This document shows positions 51,132 through 60,207 of a DNA stretch of 64,000 bases, piece after piece. Source of the DNA: Rothia sp035916755. Its GTDB lineage: Bacteria; Actinomycetota; Actinomycetes; Actinomycetales; Micrococcaceae. Positions within the stretch are counted from its first letter, which is position 1; each line of letters begins with the position of its first letter. Made by a program: the position numbers and the translations under genes. Below the pieces are notes generated by a model. That model was given only the letters and a program-made list of their open reading frames with translations. It was not told the origin of the DNA and made no database searches. The DNA lies in assembly GCF_035916755.1 (NCBI RefSeq), contig NZ_JAYWIX010000001.1:248001-312000 (forward strand), written 5' to 3'.

Positions 51132-51268
51132 GGGGCTCCTTTGCACGCAAGTAAGGTCTTTCTTCTACCGATAGGCTACCCTAGCTTCCCTGCACCGGCT
51201 CTGAGGTGGTGAGTAAGAAGTTCTAATGTGACCGCTTTAGAAGTGAGAATCGCTACCCCCACCTAGTA

Positions 51269-51330
51269 GGGACCAGATAACTACCGATAGTACGTCATGC
51301 CCATCAGGACTTCGGTAGGAATCTGGTCCC
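51269..51330. other. Nested inverted repeat between helicase and peptidase genes
   Basis: Outer arms GGGACCAGAT / ATCTGGTCCC (51269-51278 / 51321-51330) and inner arms CTACCGA / TCGGTAG (51281-51287 / 51312-51318) are perfect and separated by symmetric 2 nt internal loops. It lies just past the helicase stop. It lacks a T-run in either direction. Confidence 0.6.
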
Positions 51331-51341
51331 TTATCGGGAAA

Positions 51342-53945
51342 CTAGAAAGCCCCCACGCTCTCAATCAGCACCACGGGCGCGCCTTCCTCGTCTGAGGCGT
51401 CCAGGTCGACCCTGGCGACAATCCCGAAATCGTGGTTGTCATCGGGGTCGGCAAAGACCTGGCGTACCTTCCACACCCCGGGGTGCTCAGCCGTGTCGTC
51501 ATCAATCTCAATCAGGCGCGGGGAGCGGGCCTCGGCGTCCGTATAGATATCCTCGTACTCCTCAAAGTAGTCATCCATGGCTTCAGCCCAGCGGTCGGCG
51601 TCCCAGCCCGAACGCTCGCCGTCCAGCTCACCCAGCAGGCGGTCGCGCTCGTCCGCAAAGAGCTCCACCCGGCGGAACATTGCGTTGCGCACCATCACCT
51701 TAAAGGCGCGGACGTTGCTCGTCACCTTGGGTGCAGACTCGGCAACGAGCTCTTCGAGAGAGTCCTGTACGGGGATACCTTCTTCACCGGCGGCCAGGCG
51801 CTCCCACTCGTCCACCAGGGATGAGTCGGTCTGGCGGATAACCTCGCCCAGCCACTCGATCACATCGGTCAGCTCGTCGGTTAGGGCAGATAGGGGCACG
51901 GTCTGGCGCAGGGCCTTGTAAGCGTCCGACAGGTAGCGCAGCAGAATACCCTCGGAGCGCTCCAGCCCGTAGAACTGGATGTAATCGCCAAAGCCCATGG
52001 CTCGCTCGTACATATCGCGCACCACGCTCTTGGGCTCAACCTCAAACTCCTTCATAAAGGGAGCGCCCGCCGAGTAGGTCTCAAAGGCCTGTTCTAGCAG
52101 GTCAGCCAGGGGCTGCGGGTAGGTGATTTTGTCGAGCTCAGCCATACGCTCGTTGTAGTCGAGCCCCTCAGCCTTCATCTCGGCCAGGGCCTCACTCTTA
52201 GCCTTCTTCTCCTGGCCAATCAGCACCTGGCGGGGCTTTTCCAGGGTGGACTCAATCACCGAGACCGCATCGAGAGCGTAGGACTCCGACTCCTTATCAA
52301 GCAGAGACAGCGAAGCCAGCGCGAAGGGGGAGAGCGGCTGGTTCAGGGCGAAGTTCTCCTGCAGTGAGACGGTCAGGCGCACGGTGCGGCCAAACTCGTC
52401 GGGCTCCGGCAGGCGCTCCACCACGCCCCCGTTGAGCAGCTCCCGGTAGATGCCAATCGCCTTGCGCTTGAGGGCACGCTGCTTAATCGGCGGCTCGTGG
52501 TTGGCGGTGAGGAAGAGCATGACGGTCTCAAAGGGGTCAGCCTCACGCTGCAGCATATTGAGCATCATGGAGTGGGTCATCTGGAAGGACGAGGTCAGCG
52601 GCTCGGGTTCTGCGGCAATAATCTGCTCGAAAGTCTTATCGCTCCACGCCACAAAGCCCTGCGGGGGCTTCTTCTTTTTACCCCGCAACGACTGAGCCAT
52701 CTTCTTCTCATCCCCGTTGAACTTCTCCCGGGCCTTGGCCTCAAGCCGGTCGTTCTCAATCTCGTGTTCGGGGGCCTGAACCACCACGTAACCGGCCGTA
52801 TCAAAGCCAGCTCGGCCCGCACGTCCTGCAATCTGGTGGAACTCACGGGACTTCAGGCGGCGGGTGCGCTGCCCGTCAAACTTCGAAAGGGCAGTCACGA
52901 GCACCGTGCGGATGGGGACGTTAATACCCACACCCAGCGTATCGGTACCGCAAATGACCTTGAGCAGACCCGCCTGGGCTAGCTGCTCCACCAGGCGGCG
53001 GTACTTGGGTAGCATGCCGGCATGGTGAATGCCGATACCGTTCTTGATGTACTTCTGCAGCTGCTTACCGAAGCCCGCCGAGTAGCGGAATCCGGCGGTC
53101 AGCTCGTTGATACGCTCCTTGTCTTCCTTAGACGCAATAGCCAGGCTCATGAGTGAAGCGGCTGTATCGATGGCCTGGAGCTGGGAGAAATGCACAATGT
53201 AGACCGGGGCCTGGTGGGTGCTCACTAGCTCGTCTACCTTCTCAACCAGGGGCTCCCGGGAGTAGGTGTAGTTGAGCGGAATGGGGCGGGTCTCACTGGT
53301 GACCAGGGAGGTCTGCCGCCCGGTGAGCTCCGTCAGCTCACGCTCAAAACGGCTGGTATCGCCCAGGGTTGCGCTCATGAGCAGGAACTGGGCCTGGGGT
53401 AGGTCAAGCAGGGGAGCCTGCCAAGCCCAGCCGCGCTGGGGGTCAGAGTAGAAATGGAACTCATCCATGACCACCTGGGTCAGGTCTGCCCCTTCACCCT
53501 CCCGCAAGACCACATTAGCCAGGATTTCGGCGGTGCAGCAGACAATGGGGGCGTCGGCGTTAATCGAAGAATCGCCGGTCACCATTCCCACGTTCTCTGC
53601 CCCAAAAATCTCACAGAGATCAAAGAACTTCTCAGACACCAGGGCCTTGATGGGGGCAGTGTAGTAGGAGCGCTGCCCGCTTGCCAGACCCATAAAGTGG
53701 GCAGCTACCGCCACGGTAGACTTGCCCGACCCGGTGGGGGTCGCCAAAATGACGTTGTTGCCCGCCGCCAAATCAAGCACAGCTTCGTCCTGGGCCGGGT
53801 ACAGCTGCATACCGCGAGCCTCAATCCAAGCCAGAAAGGCCTCGTAGGCTTCATCGCCCGTAAGCGGGTTAGAGGCAAAATCGCCACGGAAATAGGGCTT
53901 GCTGTTATCGGCTAAAGAGGGGGAGAGAAAGGGAAGAATCTTCAT
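51342..53945 (-). CDS. Ski2-like DEAD/DEAH-box helicase with DUF3516
   Basis: An 867-residue superfamily 2 helicase. Motif I ATPTGSGKST (about 68-77), motif II MDEFHF, motif III MSATLG, a helicase_C domain with IGIHHAGMLPKYR and CGTDTLGVGIN, and motif VI QIAGRAGRAG are visible. The C-terminal half (about 400-867) corresponds to the DUF3516 region found in actinobacterial homologues. It likely remodels RNA or RNP; function unproven. Expressed divergently from the leader-peptide/ABC unit. Length is normal for the group. Confidence 0.9.
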   Translation of the reverse strand: MKILPFLSPSLADNSKPYFRGDFASNPLTGDEAYEAFLAWIEARGMQLYPAQDEAVLDLAAGNNVILATPTGSGKSTVAVAAHFMGLASGQRSYYTAPIKALVSEKFFDLCEIFGAENVGMVTGDSSINADAPIVCCTAEILANVVLREGEGADLTQVVMDEFHFYSDPQRGWAWQAPLLDLPQAQFLLMSATLGDTSRFERELTELTGRQTSLVTSETRPIPLNYTYSREPLVEKVDELVSTHQAPVYIVHFSQLQAIDTAASLMSLAIASKEDKERINELTAGFRYSAGFGKQLQKYIKNGIGIHHAGMLPKYRRLVEQLAQAGLLKVICGTDTLGVGINVPIRTVLVTALSKFDGQRTRRLKSREFHQIAGRAGRAGFDTAGYVVVQAPEHEIENDRLEAKAREKFNGDEKKMAQSLRGKKKKPPQGFVAWSDKTFEQIIAAEPEPLTSSFQMTHSMMLNMLQREADPFETVMLFLTANHEPPIKQRALKRKAIGIYRELLNGGVVERLPEPDEFGRTVRLTVSLQENFALNQPLSPFALASLSLLDKESESYALDAVSVIESTLEKPRQVLIGQEKKAKSEALAEMKAEGLDYNERMAELDKITYPQPLADLLEQAFETYSAGAPFMKEFEVEPKSVVRDMYERAMGFGDYIQFYGLERSEGILLRYLSDAYKALRQTVPLSALTDELTDVIEWLGEVIRQTDSSLVDEWERLAAGEEGIPVQDSLEELVAESAPKVTSNVRAFKVMVRNAMFRRVELFADERDRLLGELDGERSGWDADRWAEAMDDYFEEYEDIYTDAEARSPRLIEIDDDTAEHPGVWKVRQVFADPDDNHDFGIVARVDLDASDEEGAPVVLIESVGAF

Positions 53946-53993
53946 GGTTCTTCTAGTTTAATAGACCGGTCAAGATAAAGGCGGGTATGACGC

Positions 53994-54023
53994 TTGTCAA
54001 ACCTGCCTAGAGTGTTCTAAGGT
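53994..54023 (+). promoter_or_regulatory. Promoter of the leader-peptide / ABC exporter unit
   Basis: TTGTCA (53994-53999), 18 bp spacer, TAAGGT (54018-54023). The 53946-54290 stretch between the helicase and ABC genes otherwise holds the leader peptide and attenuator described next. Confidence 0.5.
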
Positions 54024-54073
54024 AAAGGGCAGAACTTAACCGCATATCTAGCTCACGAAAGGAGGCCCGCGAA

Positions 54074-54160
54074 ATGAATAATCGACCTATTCCCTTCAAC
54101 AGCCTCCCCGTGGGTAGACACATCGATGGTGCGCTCGCTTCTAGCCCGACTGCCGGTTAG
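54074..54160 (+). CDS. Leader peptide (28 residues) upstream of the ABC exporter
   Basis: An ATG-to-TAG frame preceded by a perfect AAAGGAGG (54058-54065) with 8 nt spacing, much stronger than the site of the exporter itself. The peptide begins MNNRPIPFNSLPVGRHIDGA and ends LASSPTAG. The RHID..L.SS segment recalls the RHxDLxRxSS core of actinobacterial 'putative leader peptides' of sulfur genes, but there is no cysteine. A hairpin plus T-run starts 28 nt after its stop, so ribosome-dependent attenuation is likely. Too short for routine gene callers. Confidence 0.68.
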   Translation: MNNRPIPFNSLPVGRHIDGALASSPTAG

Positions 54161-54187
54161 ACGAGTACGATAACCTGACGTAGACAC

Positions 54188-54238
54188 ACCTATCGGGGCA
54201 AGCGAACCCGGTAGGTATTTTTATGCCCTGCGGGTTTT
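54188..54238 (+). terminator. Attenuator-type terminator(s) before the ABC exporter
   Basis: ACCTATCGGG (54188-54197) pairs with CCCGGTAGGT (54207-54216, one G-T), followed by ATTTTT. A second possible hairpin pairs AACCCG (54205-54210) with CGGGTT (about 54231-54236), also followed by TTTT; it shares bases with the first, so only one can form at a time. Confidence 0.65.
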
Positions 54239-54290
54239 TCCCTCACACACGACCTGCACACCCGCACGCACACGTTGAAAGAGTAGCCTG

Positions 54291-55949
54291 ATGACTGAGA
54301 TGACTGAGATGACTGACGAGATAAAGACGCCCAAAGAAAAAGTTAAGTTCCGTATCGCCCCGCCGGGCTTCCGCTGGCGGCCCCTCTTCTTTCTGCCCTT
54401 CCCCCTCGATATTCTGACCTCCCTCGCCCTGGTCTTTCTGCCAGTTCTGGTAGGCACGATTATCGACCTGCACACCTCAGGCGATGAGGCAGGCGCCTGG
54501 CGACTGGTCTGGTTGCTGGTGGGCGTGGTGGTCTACCTGTCGATCGTTGAATTTGTGGGCTGGGGCATCACCTTTAGGGTAGTAGCCCGCATCGAGAGGG
54601 ACTGGCGGCTCTACATCGCCCACCTAATCTCCCGCAGCCCCAACCGCGATACCGGTGCCCTCATTGCGATTTTGAATAAGGACGCCCGGGCAATGGCCGA
54701 GATGTGGGAGCCCATGATTATGGCTTTTTCTGCGGTGGGCGTGACCGCCCTGGGCACCTGGCAGCTCTGGCGCATTAGCCCGGCGATTGCGGTGGTGGCT
54801 CTGGGCGGGCTGATTCTCACCATGCTGACCCTCACCTGGATTTCCAAACTCTTGGAAAAGCACGCGGATATTTTCCGTGACAAGGTGGGGGTGTCTACCT
54901 CCCGGGCTTCAGATATTGCCTCTTCGATTCGCACTATTTTGGGCTTGGGCGCCCAGCGCCGCATGATGGACCGCTACGGGGCAACAGCCCAGGACGTCTA
55001 CACCTCCCAAATCCGCCTGGAGAGCGTGCAGACCTGGTCCTACGCTGTGCGCAATCTGCTGGTGGGAACCGTGACCTGGGTAGTTATCGCCCTGGCCCTG
55101 CGGGGGGCTGCCCCTGAGGGCACCTGGATCACTGAGGTTCCGGCTGGCCAGCTGGTCACGGTGGTTGGTCTGATTAACACCCTGACCGGGCCCATCTGGT
55201 CGGTAGAGATGCTGCTCTTTGACTGGCGCAATGCCCGTGTTGCCCTCAAGCGCGTAGATAGACTTGCAGCTGAGGTTGAGGCTAACTCTCAGGTAGAGAG
55301 TAAGGACGCCCCCGCCCCGGCGACCAGCGCCGCAGCAGGGCAGGTTCTGGTTGAGATTCCCCGGGCCAGCACCCCGGTTCACTACATCAACCCGCGCGAA
55401 GCCGGGTTGCCAGCCCAGGACTACGCCGAAGCTCTGACCGAAGCCCTACGCCAAACTCAACCTGCCCCGGGCAGGGAGCAGGCGGCGGGCGTCCTCGCCG
55501 GGGGTGAGCGTGTGCTTCTTTCGGAACCCAACCCCATGATTTTTGCCGGCTCCCTGGCTGACCACCTGCAGATGGGCACCGAGGGGCTGAGCCGGGAACG
55601 CATGATTGAGCTGCTGAAGCTCACCGACTCCGAAGAAATCGCTTTCCGACTCGGTGGCCGCGACCCCGAAAAATACCTGGCCAGTACCCTGGCCTCAGAA
55701 GGCACCAACCTCTCTGGTGGCCAGCGGCAGCGCCTTGCCCTAGCCCGGGCACTGGCCCAGCCGGCGTCTGTGCTGGTGCTCACCGAACCGCTGAACTCGG
55801 TGGACGAACCCAGCCAGAAGTTCATCTTGAACCAGCTCGAAACCCATACGGGCCAGCCCGGCCCTCTCGAACACATCCGCCAGATTTACCTGGTCTCAAC
55901 CACCATGGAGGTTGAGCGACGACTGAAAGCAGGTGAGGCCCGTGGCTAA
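54291..55949 (+). CDS. ABC exporter half, degenerate ATPase without Walker A
   Basis: A 552-residue ABC_membrane-type half-transporter with six helices (about 35-300). The nucleotide-binding part (about 340-552) has an intact signature LSGGQRQRLALARAL (Leu474 on). It lacks any GxxGxGKS/T Walker A, has VLVLTEP for Walker B (catalytic-side Glu kept, Asp lost) and STTME where the H-loop His should be. The start region is three near-copies of ATGACTGAG, so alternative ATGs exist. It overlaps the partner gene by 8 bp. Probably a heterodimer with the next protein; substrate unknown. Confidence 0.85.
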   Translation: MTEMTEMTDEIKTPKEKVKFRIAPPGFRWRPLFFLPFPLDILTSLALVFLPVLVGTIIDLHTSGDEAGAWRLVWLLVGVVVYLSIVEFVGWGITFRVVARIERDWRLYIAHLISRSPNRDTGALIAILNKDARAMAEMWEPMIMAFSAVGVTALGTWQLWRISPAIAVVALGGLILTMLTLTWISKLLEKHADIFRDKVGVSTSRASDIASSIRTILGLGAQRRMMDRYGATAQDVYTSQIRLESVQTWSYAVRNLLVGTVTWVVIALALRGAAPEGTWITEVPAGQLVTVVGLINTLTGPIWSVEMLLFDWRNARVALKRVDRLAAEVEANSQVESKDAPAPATSAAAGQVLVEIPRASTPVHYINPREAGLPAQDYAEALTEALRQTQPAPGREQAAGVLAGGERVLLSEPNPMIFAGSLADHLQMGTEGLSRERMIELLKLTDSEEIAFRLGGRDPEKYLASTLASEGTNLSGGQRQRLALARALAQPASVLVLTEPLNSVDEPSQKFILNQLETHTGQPGPLEHIRQIYLVSTTMEVERRLKAGEARG

Positions 55950-57684
55950 CCTCCTTCCCATAACCGACGGTAAGACCACCTGGCGGCTGCTGGCTCGGTC
56001 CATTCTCAAGACCCCCTGGCAGCTTGCTCTGCTGGTGTTGCTGTTTGTAGCTAGTTCCGTGGCAACCCTGATTACCCCCATCATGGTGGGGCAGCTCATT
56101 GACCGGGCTACCACCGGGCAGCTGACCGGCTACCCCTGGGCAGAGCTGGCGGTTATCGGTGCTGCTGTGCTGGCCGGGGCCCTGCTGGCCCGCGCCTGGA
56201 CCTTCCAGGGCCAGAAAATGGGTGTGCGTCTCAACCGCGACCTGGGCATTGACCTGGTCGGGGCCTCCCTGCAGTTGGACGCCCAGACCGTTGAGGATGC
56301 CGGCTCCGGTGACCTGGTAGCCCGCCTGACCGACGACGTCGACAGCGTGCGCCAGGTACTGGCCACCGGCCTGCCGGAATTCGCCCATATCAGCATCTAC
56401 ATGCTGATTACCGCAGCTACCATCTTCACCGTCAACCCGGCCATCGGCCTGGTGACCGTGCCCATGTTTATCGTGATGACCATCGTGCTTTCGATTTTCC
56501 TACCCCGGATTGCCAAGCTCACCCGGGAAAAGACCGAGGCGGTCAGCGACCTGACCGTGGTAGCAACCGAAAACATTCGCGGTGCTGGGACCGTTGAAGA
56601 GCTGGGGATCAGTGAGGCCCGTGCCCGGGTGCAGGATGAGCGCATCTGGAAAACCTTTGAGGTCAGCGATCGCATGGTTGTGGTGCGCTCCATCTTCTGG
56701 GCCGTGGACGCCTTCAACTCCTTCCTACCCCTGGTGCTCTCCATGGTCTGGGGCGCCTACTGCGTGGAGCAGGGGTGGGCTACCTGGGGCGACGTTGCAA
56801 CCGCCTCTATCATGCTCTTCACTATGCGCGAGAACTCGGATATCTTCAACTTCTGGCTCGACCGCCTGCGCGAAATGACCGTCACCATGGGGCGTGTCTT
56901 TGGTGTTATTGACCTGTCGAACCAGCAGCAGGCCCGCCGTGCCGCCGGGCAGGTATCTGCCCCGGCGCACCTGCCCGGGCAGGGCGCGTCCGCCCCGGTC
57001 ATTAGTCTGCAGGGCGTGACCTACGGGTACGACCCGGACGCCCCCGTGATTAAGGGGGTTGACCTGCAGCTGGCGGCGGGGGAGAGCCTTGCCCTGGTAG
57101 GGCGCTCCGGCTCGGGTAAGACCACCCTTGCCCGCCTGATTGCCGGGTCGCTCACCGCAGATAGCGGCACCGTGCAGGTCGGCAGTCAGCTAGTGGGCAA
57201 CGGTTTGTACCCCACCCAGCCCGATGCCAGCGGACGCCCCGCCCTGCTCATCTGCACCCAGGAGGCCCACGTCTTTGTCGGCTCCCTGGCCGAGAACATG
57301 ACCGTGGCAGCCCCCGACGCTAGCACCGAGCAGATGCTCACCGCCTTACGGGCGGTCGGCGCGACCTGGGTCGATGACCTGCCCGAGGGGCTGGAGAGCC
57401 GGGTCGGCGGCGGTAGCACAGAGCTCACCCGCGACCAGATTCAGCAGCTGGGTCTAGCCCGCATTGTGGCTGCCAACCCCCACGCGGTGATTCTGGATGA
57501 ATCAACCACCCAGCTGGAACTGGCGGACGCCCGCCAGTCCCTGGCCGCGGTAATGCAGGGCCGGGCCGTCATCATCATCTCCCACGATGCCCGCATCGCC
57601 TCACTGGCTGACCGGGCCGTGCTCCTTGAAGACGGTGAGCTGGTTGCAGAGGGTGCCCCGGCAGAAATCTTTGCCCGCGCCTAA
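55942..57684 (+). CDS. ABC exporter half with Walker A but no LSGGQ
   Basis: A 580-residue partner half-transporter: six helices (about 25-300) and an ATPase with Walker A GRSGSGKTT (about 386-394), a Q-loop in CTQEAHVF, Walker B AVILDEST (about 515) and the H-loop in IIISHDA. Where LSGGQ is expected it has LTRDQ (about 495). With the neighbour it can form only one complete ATP site. The GTG at 55942 has AGGTGA 5 nt upstream; a GTG three codons earlier has no site. A multidrug or peptide exporter is the usual role of such pairs. Confidence 0.87.
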   Translation: MANLLPITDGKTTWRLLARSILKTPWQLALLVLLFVASSVATLITPIMVGQLIDRATTGQLTGYPWAELAVIGAAVLAGALLARAWTFQGQKMGVRLNRDLGIDLVGASLQLDAQTVEDAGSGDLVARLTDDVDSVRQVLATGLPEFAHISIYMLITAATIFTVNPAIGLVTVPMFIVMTIVLSIFLPRIAKLTREKTEAVSDLTVVATENIRGAGTVEELGISEARARVQDERIWKTFEVSDRMVVVRSIFWAVDAFNSFLPLVLSMVWGAYCVEQGWATWGDVATASIMLFTMRENSDIFNFWLDRLREMTVTMGRVFGVIDLSNQQQARRAAGQVSAPAHLPGQGASAPVISLQGVTYGYDPDAPVIKGVDLQLAAGESLALVGRSGSGKTTLARLIAGSLTADSGTVQVGSQLVGNGLYPTQPDASGRPALLICTQEAHVFVGSLAENMTVAAPDASTEQMLTALRAVGATWVDDLPEGLESRVGGGSTELTRDQIQQLGLARIVAANPHAVILDESTTQLELADARQSLAAVMQGRAVIIISHDARIASLADRAVLLEDGELVAEGAPAEIFARA

Positions 57685-57735
57685 GAAACCTCACAGGTCT
57701 AAGACGTCTGGGCTTCATTCACCCTGGCTAAGCTG

Positions 57736-57765
57736 CCGCCCCGCCCGAGACCCCGGGCGGGGCGG
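57736..57765. terminator. GC-rich hairpin after the ABC genes
   Basis: Perfect 11 bp arms CCGCCCCGCCC (57736-57746) and GGGCGGGGCGG (57755-57765), without a T-run. It lies immediately before the leaderless promoter of the next gene. Confidence 0.6.
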
Positions 57766-57780
57766 TGCTAATCTAGACCC

Positions 57781-58410
57781 GTGAGTTCATCTAAGCCCCT
57801 AACCGACCCCGTCCGCCTGCGCCGCGCCGTCCTGCTCGTTGCCGGTCTCAACCTGGCCTACTTCTTCATCGAGGGAGCTATCGCCCTGGCCATTGGCTCG
57901 GTCAGCCTGCTGGCCGACAGCGTAGATTTCTTCGAGGATTTTGCGGTCAATACTCTCATTGCAATCGCTCTGGGCTGGTCACTGACCTGGCAGGCGAGGG
58001 CGGGGAAAGCGTCCGCCCTCATTATCCTGCTCCCGGCCCTGGCCGCCGTCTGGCAGATCGTGGCTAAATTCCCTGACCCTGGCGCCCCCGATGCGCTCGC
58101 TCTCTTCGTTACAGCGGGCGGGGCCGTGGTGGTTAACCTCATCTGTACCCTGATTCTGGCCCGTTTCCGTGCCGGTGCCGGGTCGCTCACAGCAGCCGCC
58201 TTTTTGGCAGCTCGCAACGATGTGCTCATCAACCTCGCTATCATCGTTGTAGCCGGTCTCACCGCCTGGGTAGGTAGCGGCTGGCCTGATCTGGTACTTG
58301 GTGCCCTCATTCTGGTGCTGAACCTGGGGGCTGCCAAGGAAGTATGGGAAACCGCCCATGAGGAATCGTTGGCCGCCAAGGCCTTAGCTGGCGACCTCGA
58401 TGACGACTAA
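57781..58410 (+). CDS. Cation efflux (CDF-like) membrane protein
   Basis: A 209-residue protein with about six helices. Segment SVSLLADSVDFFEDFAVN (about 40-57) matches the CDF helix-2 metal-binding pattern (D..D/H...D), and AAFLAARNDVLINLAII the helix-5 pattern (DxxxN in place of HxxxD). There is no histidine-rich loop. It is shorter than typical CDF exporters because the C-terminal cytosolic domain is only a short acidic tail. The metal is unknown. The GTG start is 6 nt after TAATCT (57769-57774), suggesting a leaderless mRNA. Confidence 0.72.
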   Translation: MSSSKPLTDPVRLRRAVLLVAGLNLAYFFIEGAIALAIGSVSLLADSVDFFEDFAVNTLIAIALGWSLTWQARAGKASALIILLPALAAVWQIVAKFPDPGAPDALALFVTAGGAVVVNLICTLILARFRAGAGSLTAAAFLAARNDVLINLAIIVVAGLTAWVGSGWPDLVLGALILVLNLGAAKEVWETAHEESLAAKALAGDLDDD

Positions 58411-58459
58411 GGCCCTGCTCTGAACTCGCGGGGAGCTGTCAGGGCAGGGCATCTGGTCT

Positions 58460-59968
58460 TTAGCTAAAAAGCGCCAGTGAGCGAATCACGGTCTGGGCCA
58501 GGCCATAGACCAAGCCGCTTGTGACGAGTAGGGTCAGGGCCCAGGCTGCCAGGGTATGCAGCGGGCCATCGGCGTTGACCCTAATCTGCTGGTCGGAGGT
58601 ACCCAGCTTCCCGTGGCCCGCCAGCTTGGCCATGTCCTTTTCTGAGGCATGGTGCTTCTCGTTCACCGGCTTGACCAGCAGGTTGGCGATGAACCCGATA
58701 GCCAGCACGCCCACCATGATGAAGAGGGAGGGTTGGTAGAGCTCGGCACCCGAGGCATCGGGGTTGCCGCCGCGTACGGTGTCCTGAACCAGGTTGACGA
58801 TGAGCGGCCCAGCAATGCCCGCAGCTGACCAGGCGGTTAGCAGACGGCCGTGGATGGCCCCTACCTGTAGGGTGCCAAACATATCGCGCAGGTAGGCCGG
58901 GATGGTGGCAAAGCCACCGCCGTAGAAGGAAATGATGATGAAAGCGGTAGCGATGAAGAGTACCAGACTGACGTTGCCGAAGAGTGCCCAGATGATGTAG
59001 AGGGCCAGCCCCACACCCAGGTACATGACGTAGATATTCTTACGGCCGATGATATCTGAGGTTGATGACCAGATGAAGCGGCCACCCATGTTGCCCAGGG
59101 ACAGCAGACCGACGAAGCCGGCTGCTGCCGCGGCGGAGATGGGGAAGTAGGACTGAATCATGGGGGAGGCTGATTCCAGCAGACCGATACCGGCGGTGAC
59201 GTTGGTGAATAGTACCGTCCAGAGCAGCCAGAACTGGGGCGTGCGGATAGCCTGGGCTGCGGTGACGTTCTTATTGGTGCGCATGGTGTTGGGCTTCTGC
59301 TGGGCTGGGTCGAAGCCGCTGGGCTTCCAGTCGGGGTGGGGGACCCTGATGACGAAGGCGCCGAGCAGAATAATAAGAGCGTAGGAGGCAGCGAGAACCA
59401 AGAATGAGGGGACGAGCGCTGATGCCTGTTCTGTCTTTTCGGCTGAGCCTGAAAAGAGTTCCATGAGCTGGGCTGATACGGGAGAAGCGATGAGCGCACC
59501 GCCACCAAAACCCATGATGGCAAGCCCGGTGGCCATACCCGGGCGGTCAGGGAACCACTTCATGAGGGTAGATACCGGGGAAATGTAGCCCAGGCCAAGC
59601 CCAACGCCACCGAATGCACCGTAACCTAGGAAAACTAACCACAGCTGGTTGGTGGTCACGCCCAGAGACGCGATAAGAAAGCCTAGAACCCAGCAGGTTC
59701 CTGCCGTCAGCATCGACTTGCGAGGGCCAACTCGCTCCACCCAGGTGCCGCCGATGGCCGCTGAGATGCCCAGCATGGCGATGGCGAGAGAGAAGACCCA
59801 GCCCACCGCGGTTTCGGTTGAGCCAAAGTGGGTGACCAGCTGGGTCTTGAAGACTGACCAAGCGTAGACCTGCCCGATGCAGAGATGAATGGCAAGTGCC
59901 GCTGGGGCCATGAACCAGCGGTTGAAAGTGACGGGCGCGATGATAGCTGACCTATCAAGAACTGACAT
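58460..59968 (-). CDS. OFA-family MFS transporter (oxalate/formate antiporter type)
   Basis: A 502-residue, twelve-helix MFS protein starting FNRWFMAPAALAIHLCIGQVYAWSVF, the hallmark opening of OFA-family members. It continues with GWVFSLAIAMLGISAAIGGTWVERVGPRKS, the typical MFS loop 2-3. It probably exchanges small carboxylates such as formate, oxalate or lactate. The start at 59968 has GAGGAA 6 nt upstream; the longer frame to 60148 lacks support. It is divergent from fhs (240 bp apart), a formate-using enzyme, which makes formate a reasonable but unproven substrate. Confidence 0.82.
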   Translation of the reverse strand: MSVLDRSAIIAPVTFNRWFMAPAALAIHLCIGQVYAWSVFKTQLVTHFGSTETAVGWVFSLAIAMLGISAAIGGTWVERVGPRKSMLTAGTCWVLGFLIASLGVTTNQLWLVFLGYGAFGGVGLGLGYISPVSTLMKWFPDRPGMATGLAIMGFGGGALIASPVSAQLMELFSGSAEKTEQASALVPSFLVLAASYALIILLGAFVIRVPHPDWKPSGFDPAQQKPNTMRTNKNVTAAQAIRTPQFWLLWTVLFTNVTAGIGLLESASPMIQSYFPISAAAAAGFVGLLSLGNMGGRFIWSSTSDIIGRKNIYVMYLGVGLALYIIWALFGNVSLVLFIATAFIIISFYGGGFATIPAYLRDMFGTLQVGAIHGRLLTAWSAAGIAGPLIVNLVQDTVRGGNPDASGAELYQPSLFIMVGVLAIGFIANLLVKPVNEKHHASEKDMAKLAGHGKLGTSDQQIRVNADGPLHTLAAWALTLLVTSGLVYGLAQTVIRSLALFS

Positions 59969-60207
59969 GAAGCTTTCCTCTGAGATGTGTGTCTGCTGGC
60001 GAAATTCAATGTGTAGTGATGCGCTCAACATTACCTCATGCCGACGGCTGGCGTATGCTACCTGTCCTAGGGGTGGCGGGCCTGGTAGCTCTTCTAAAAT
60101 TTTGAGTATTCCTTGAGATGTGTTGAGTGTGCTGGGTCTGCAAAACATGACTCAGGGCACTAAACTGGGTGGTGGCAGATAAGCTAGTTAACAAGGAAGT
60201 TCACATT

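Noticed and set aside
59969..60207. ZTP (pfl) riboswitch before fhs
   Set aside because: The diagnostic CCGCCTGGGC segment and 5' helix are not present on the fhs strand.
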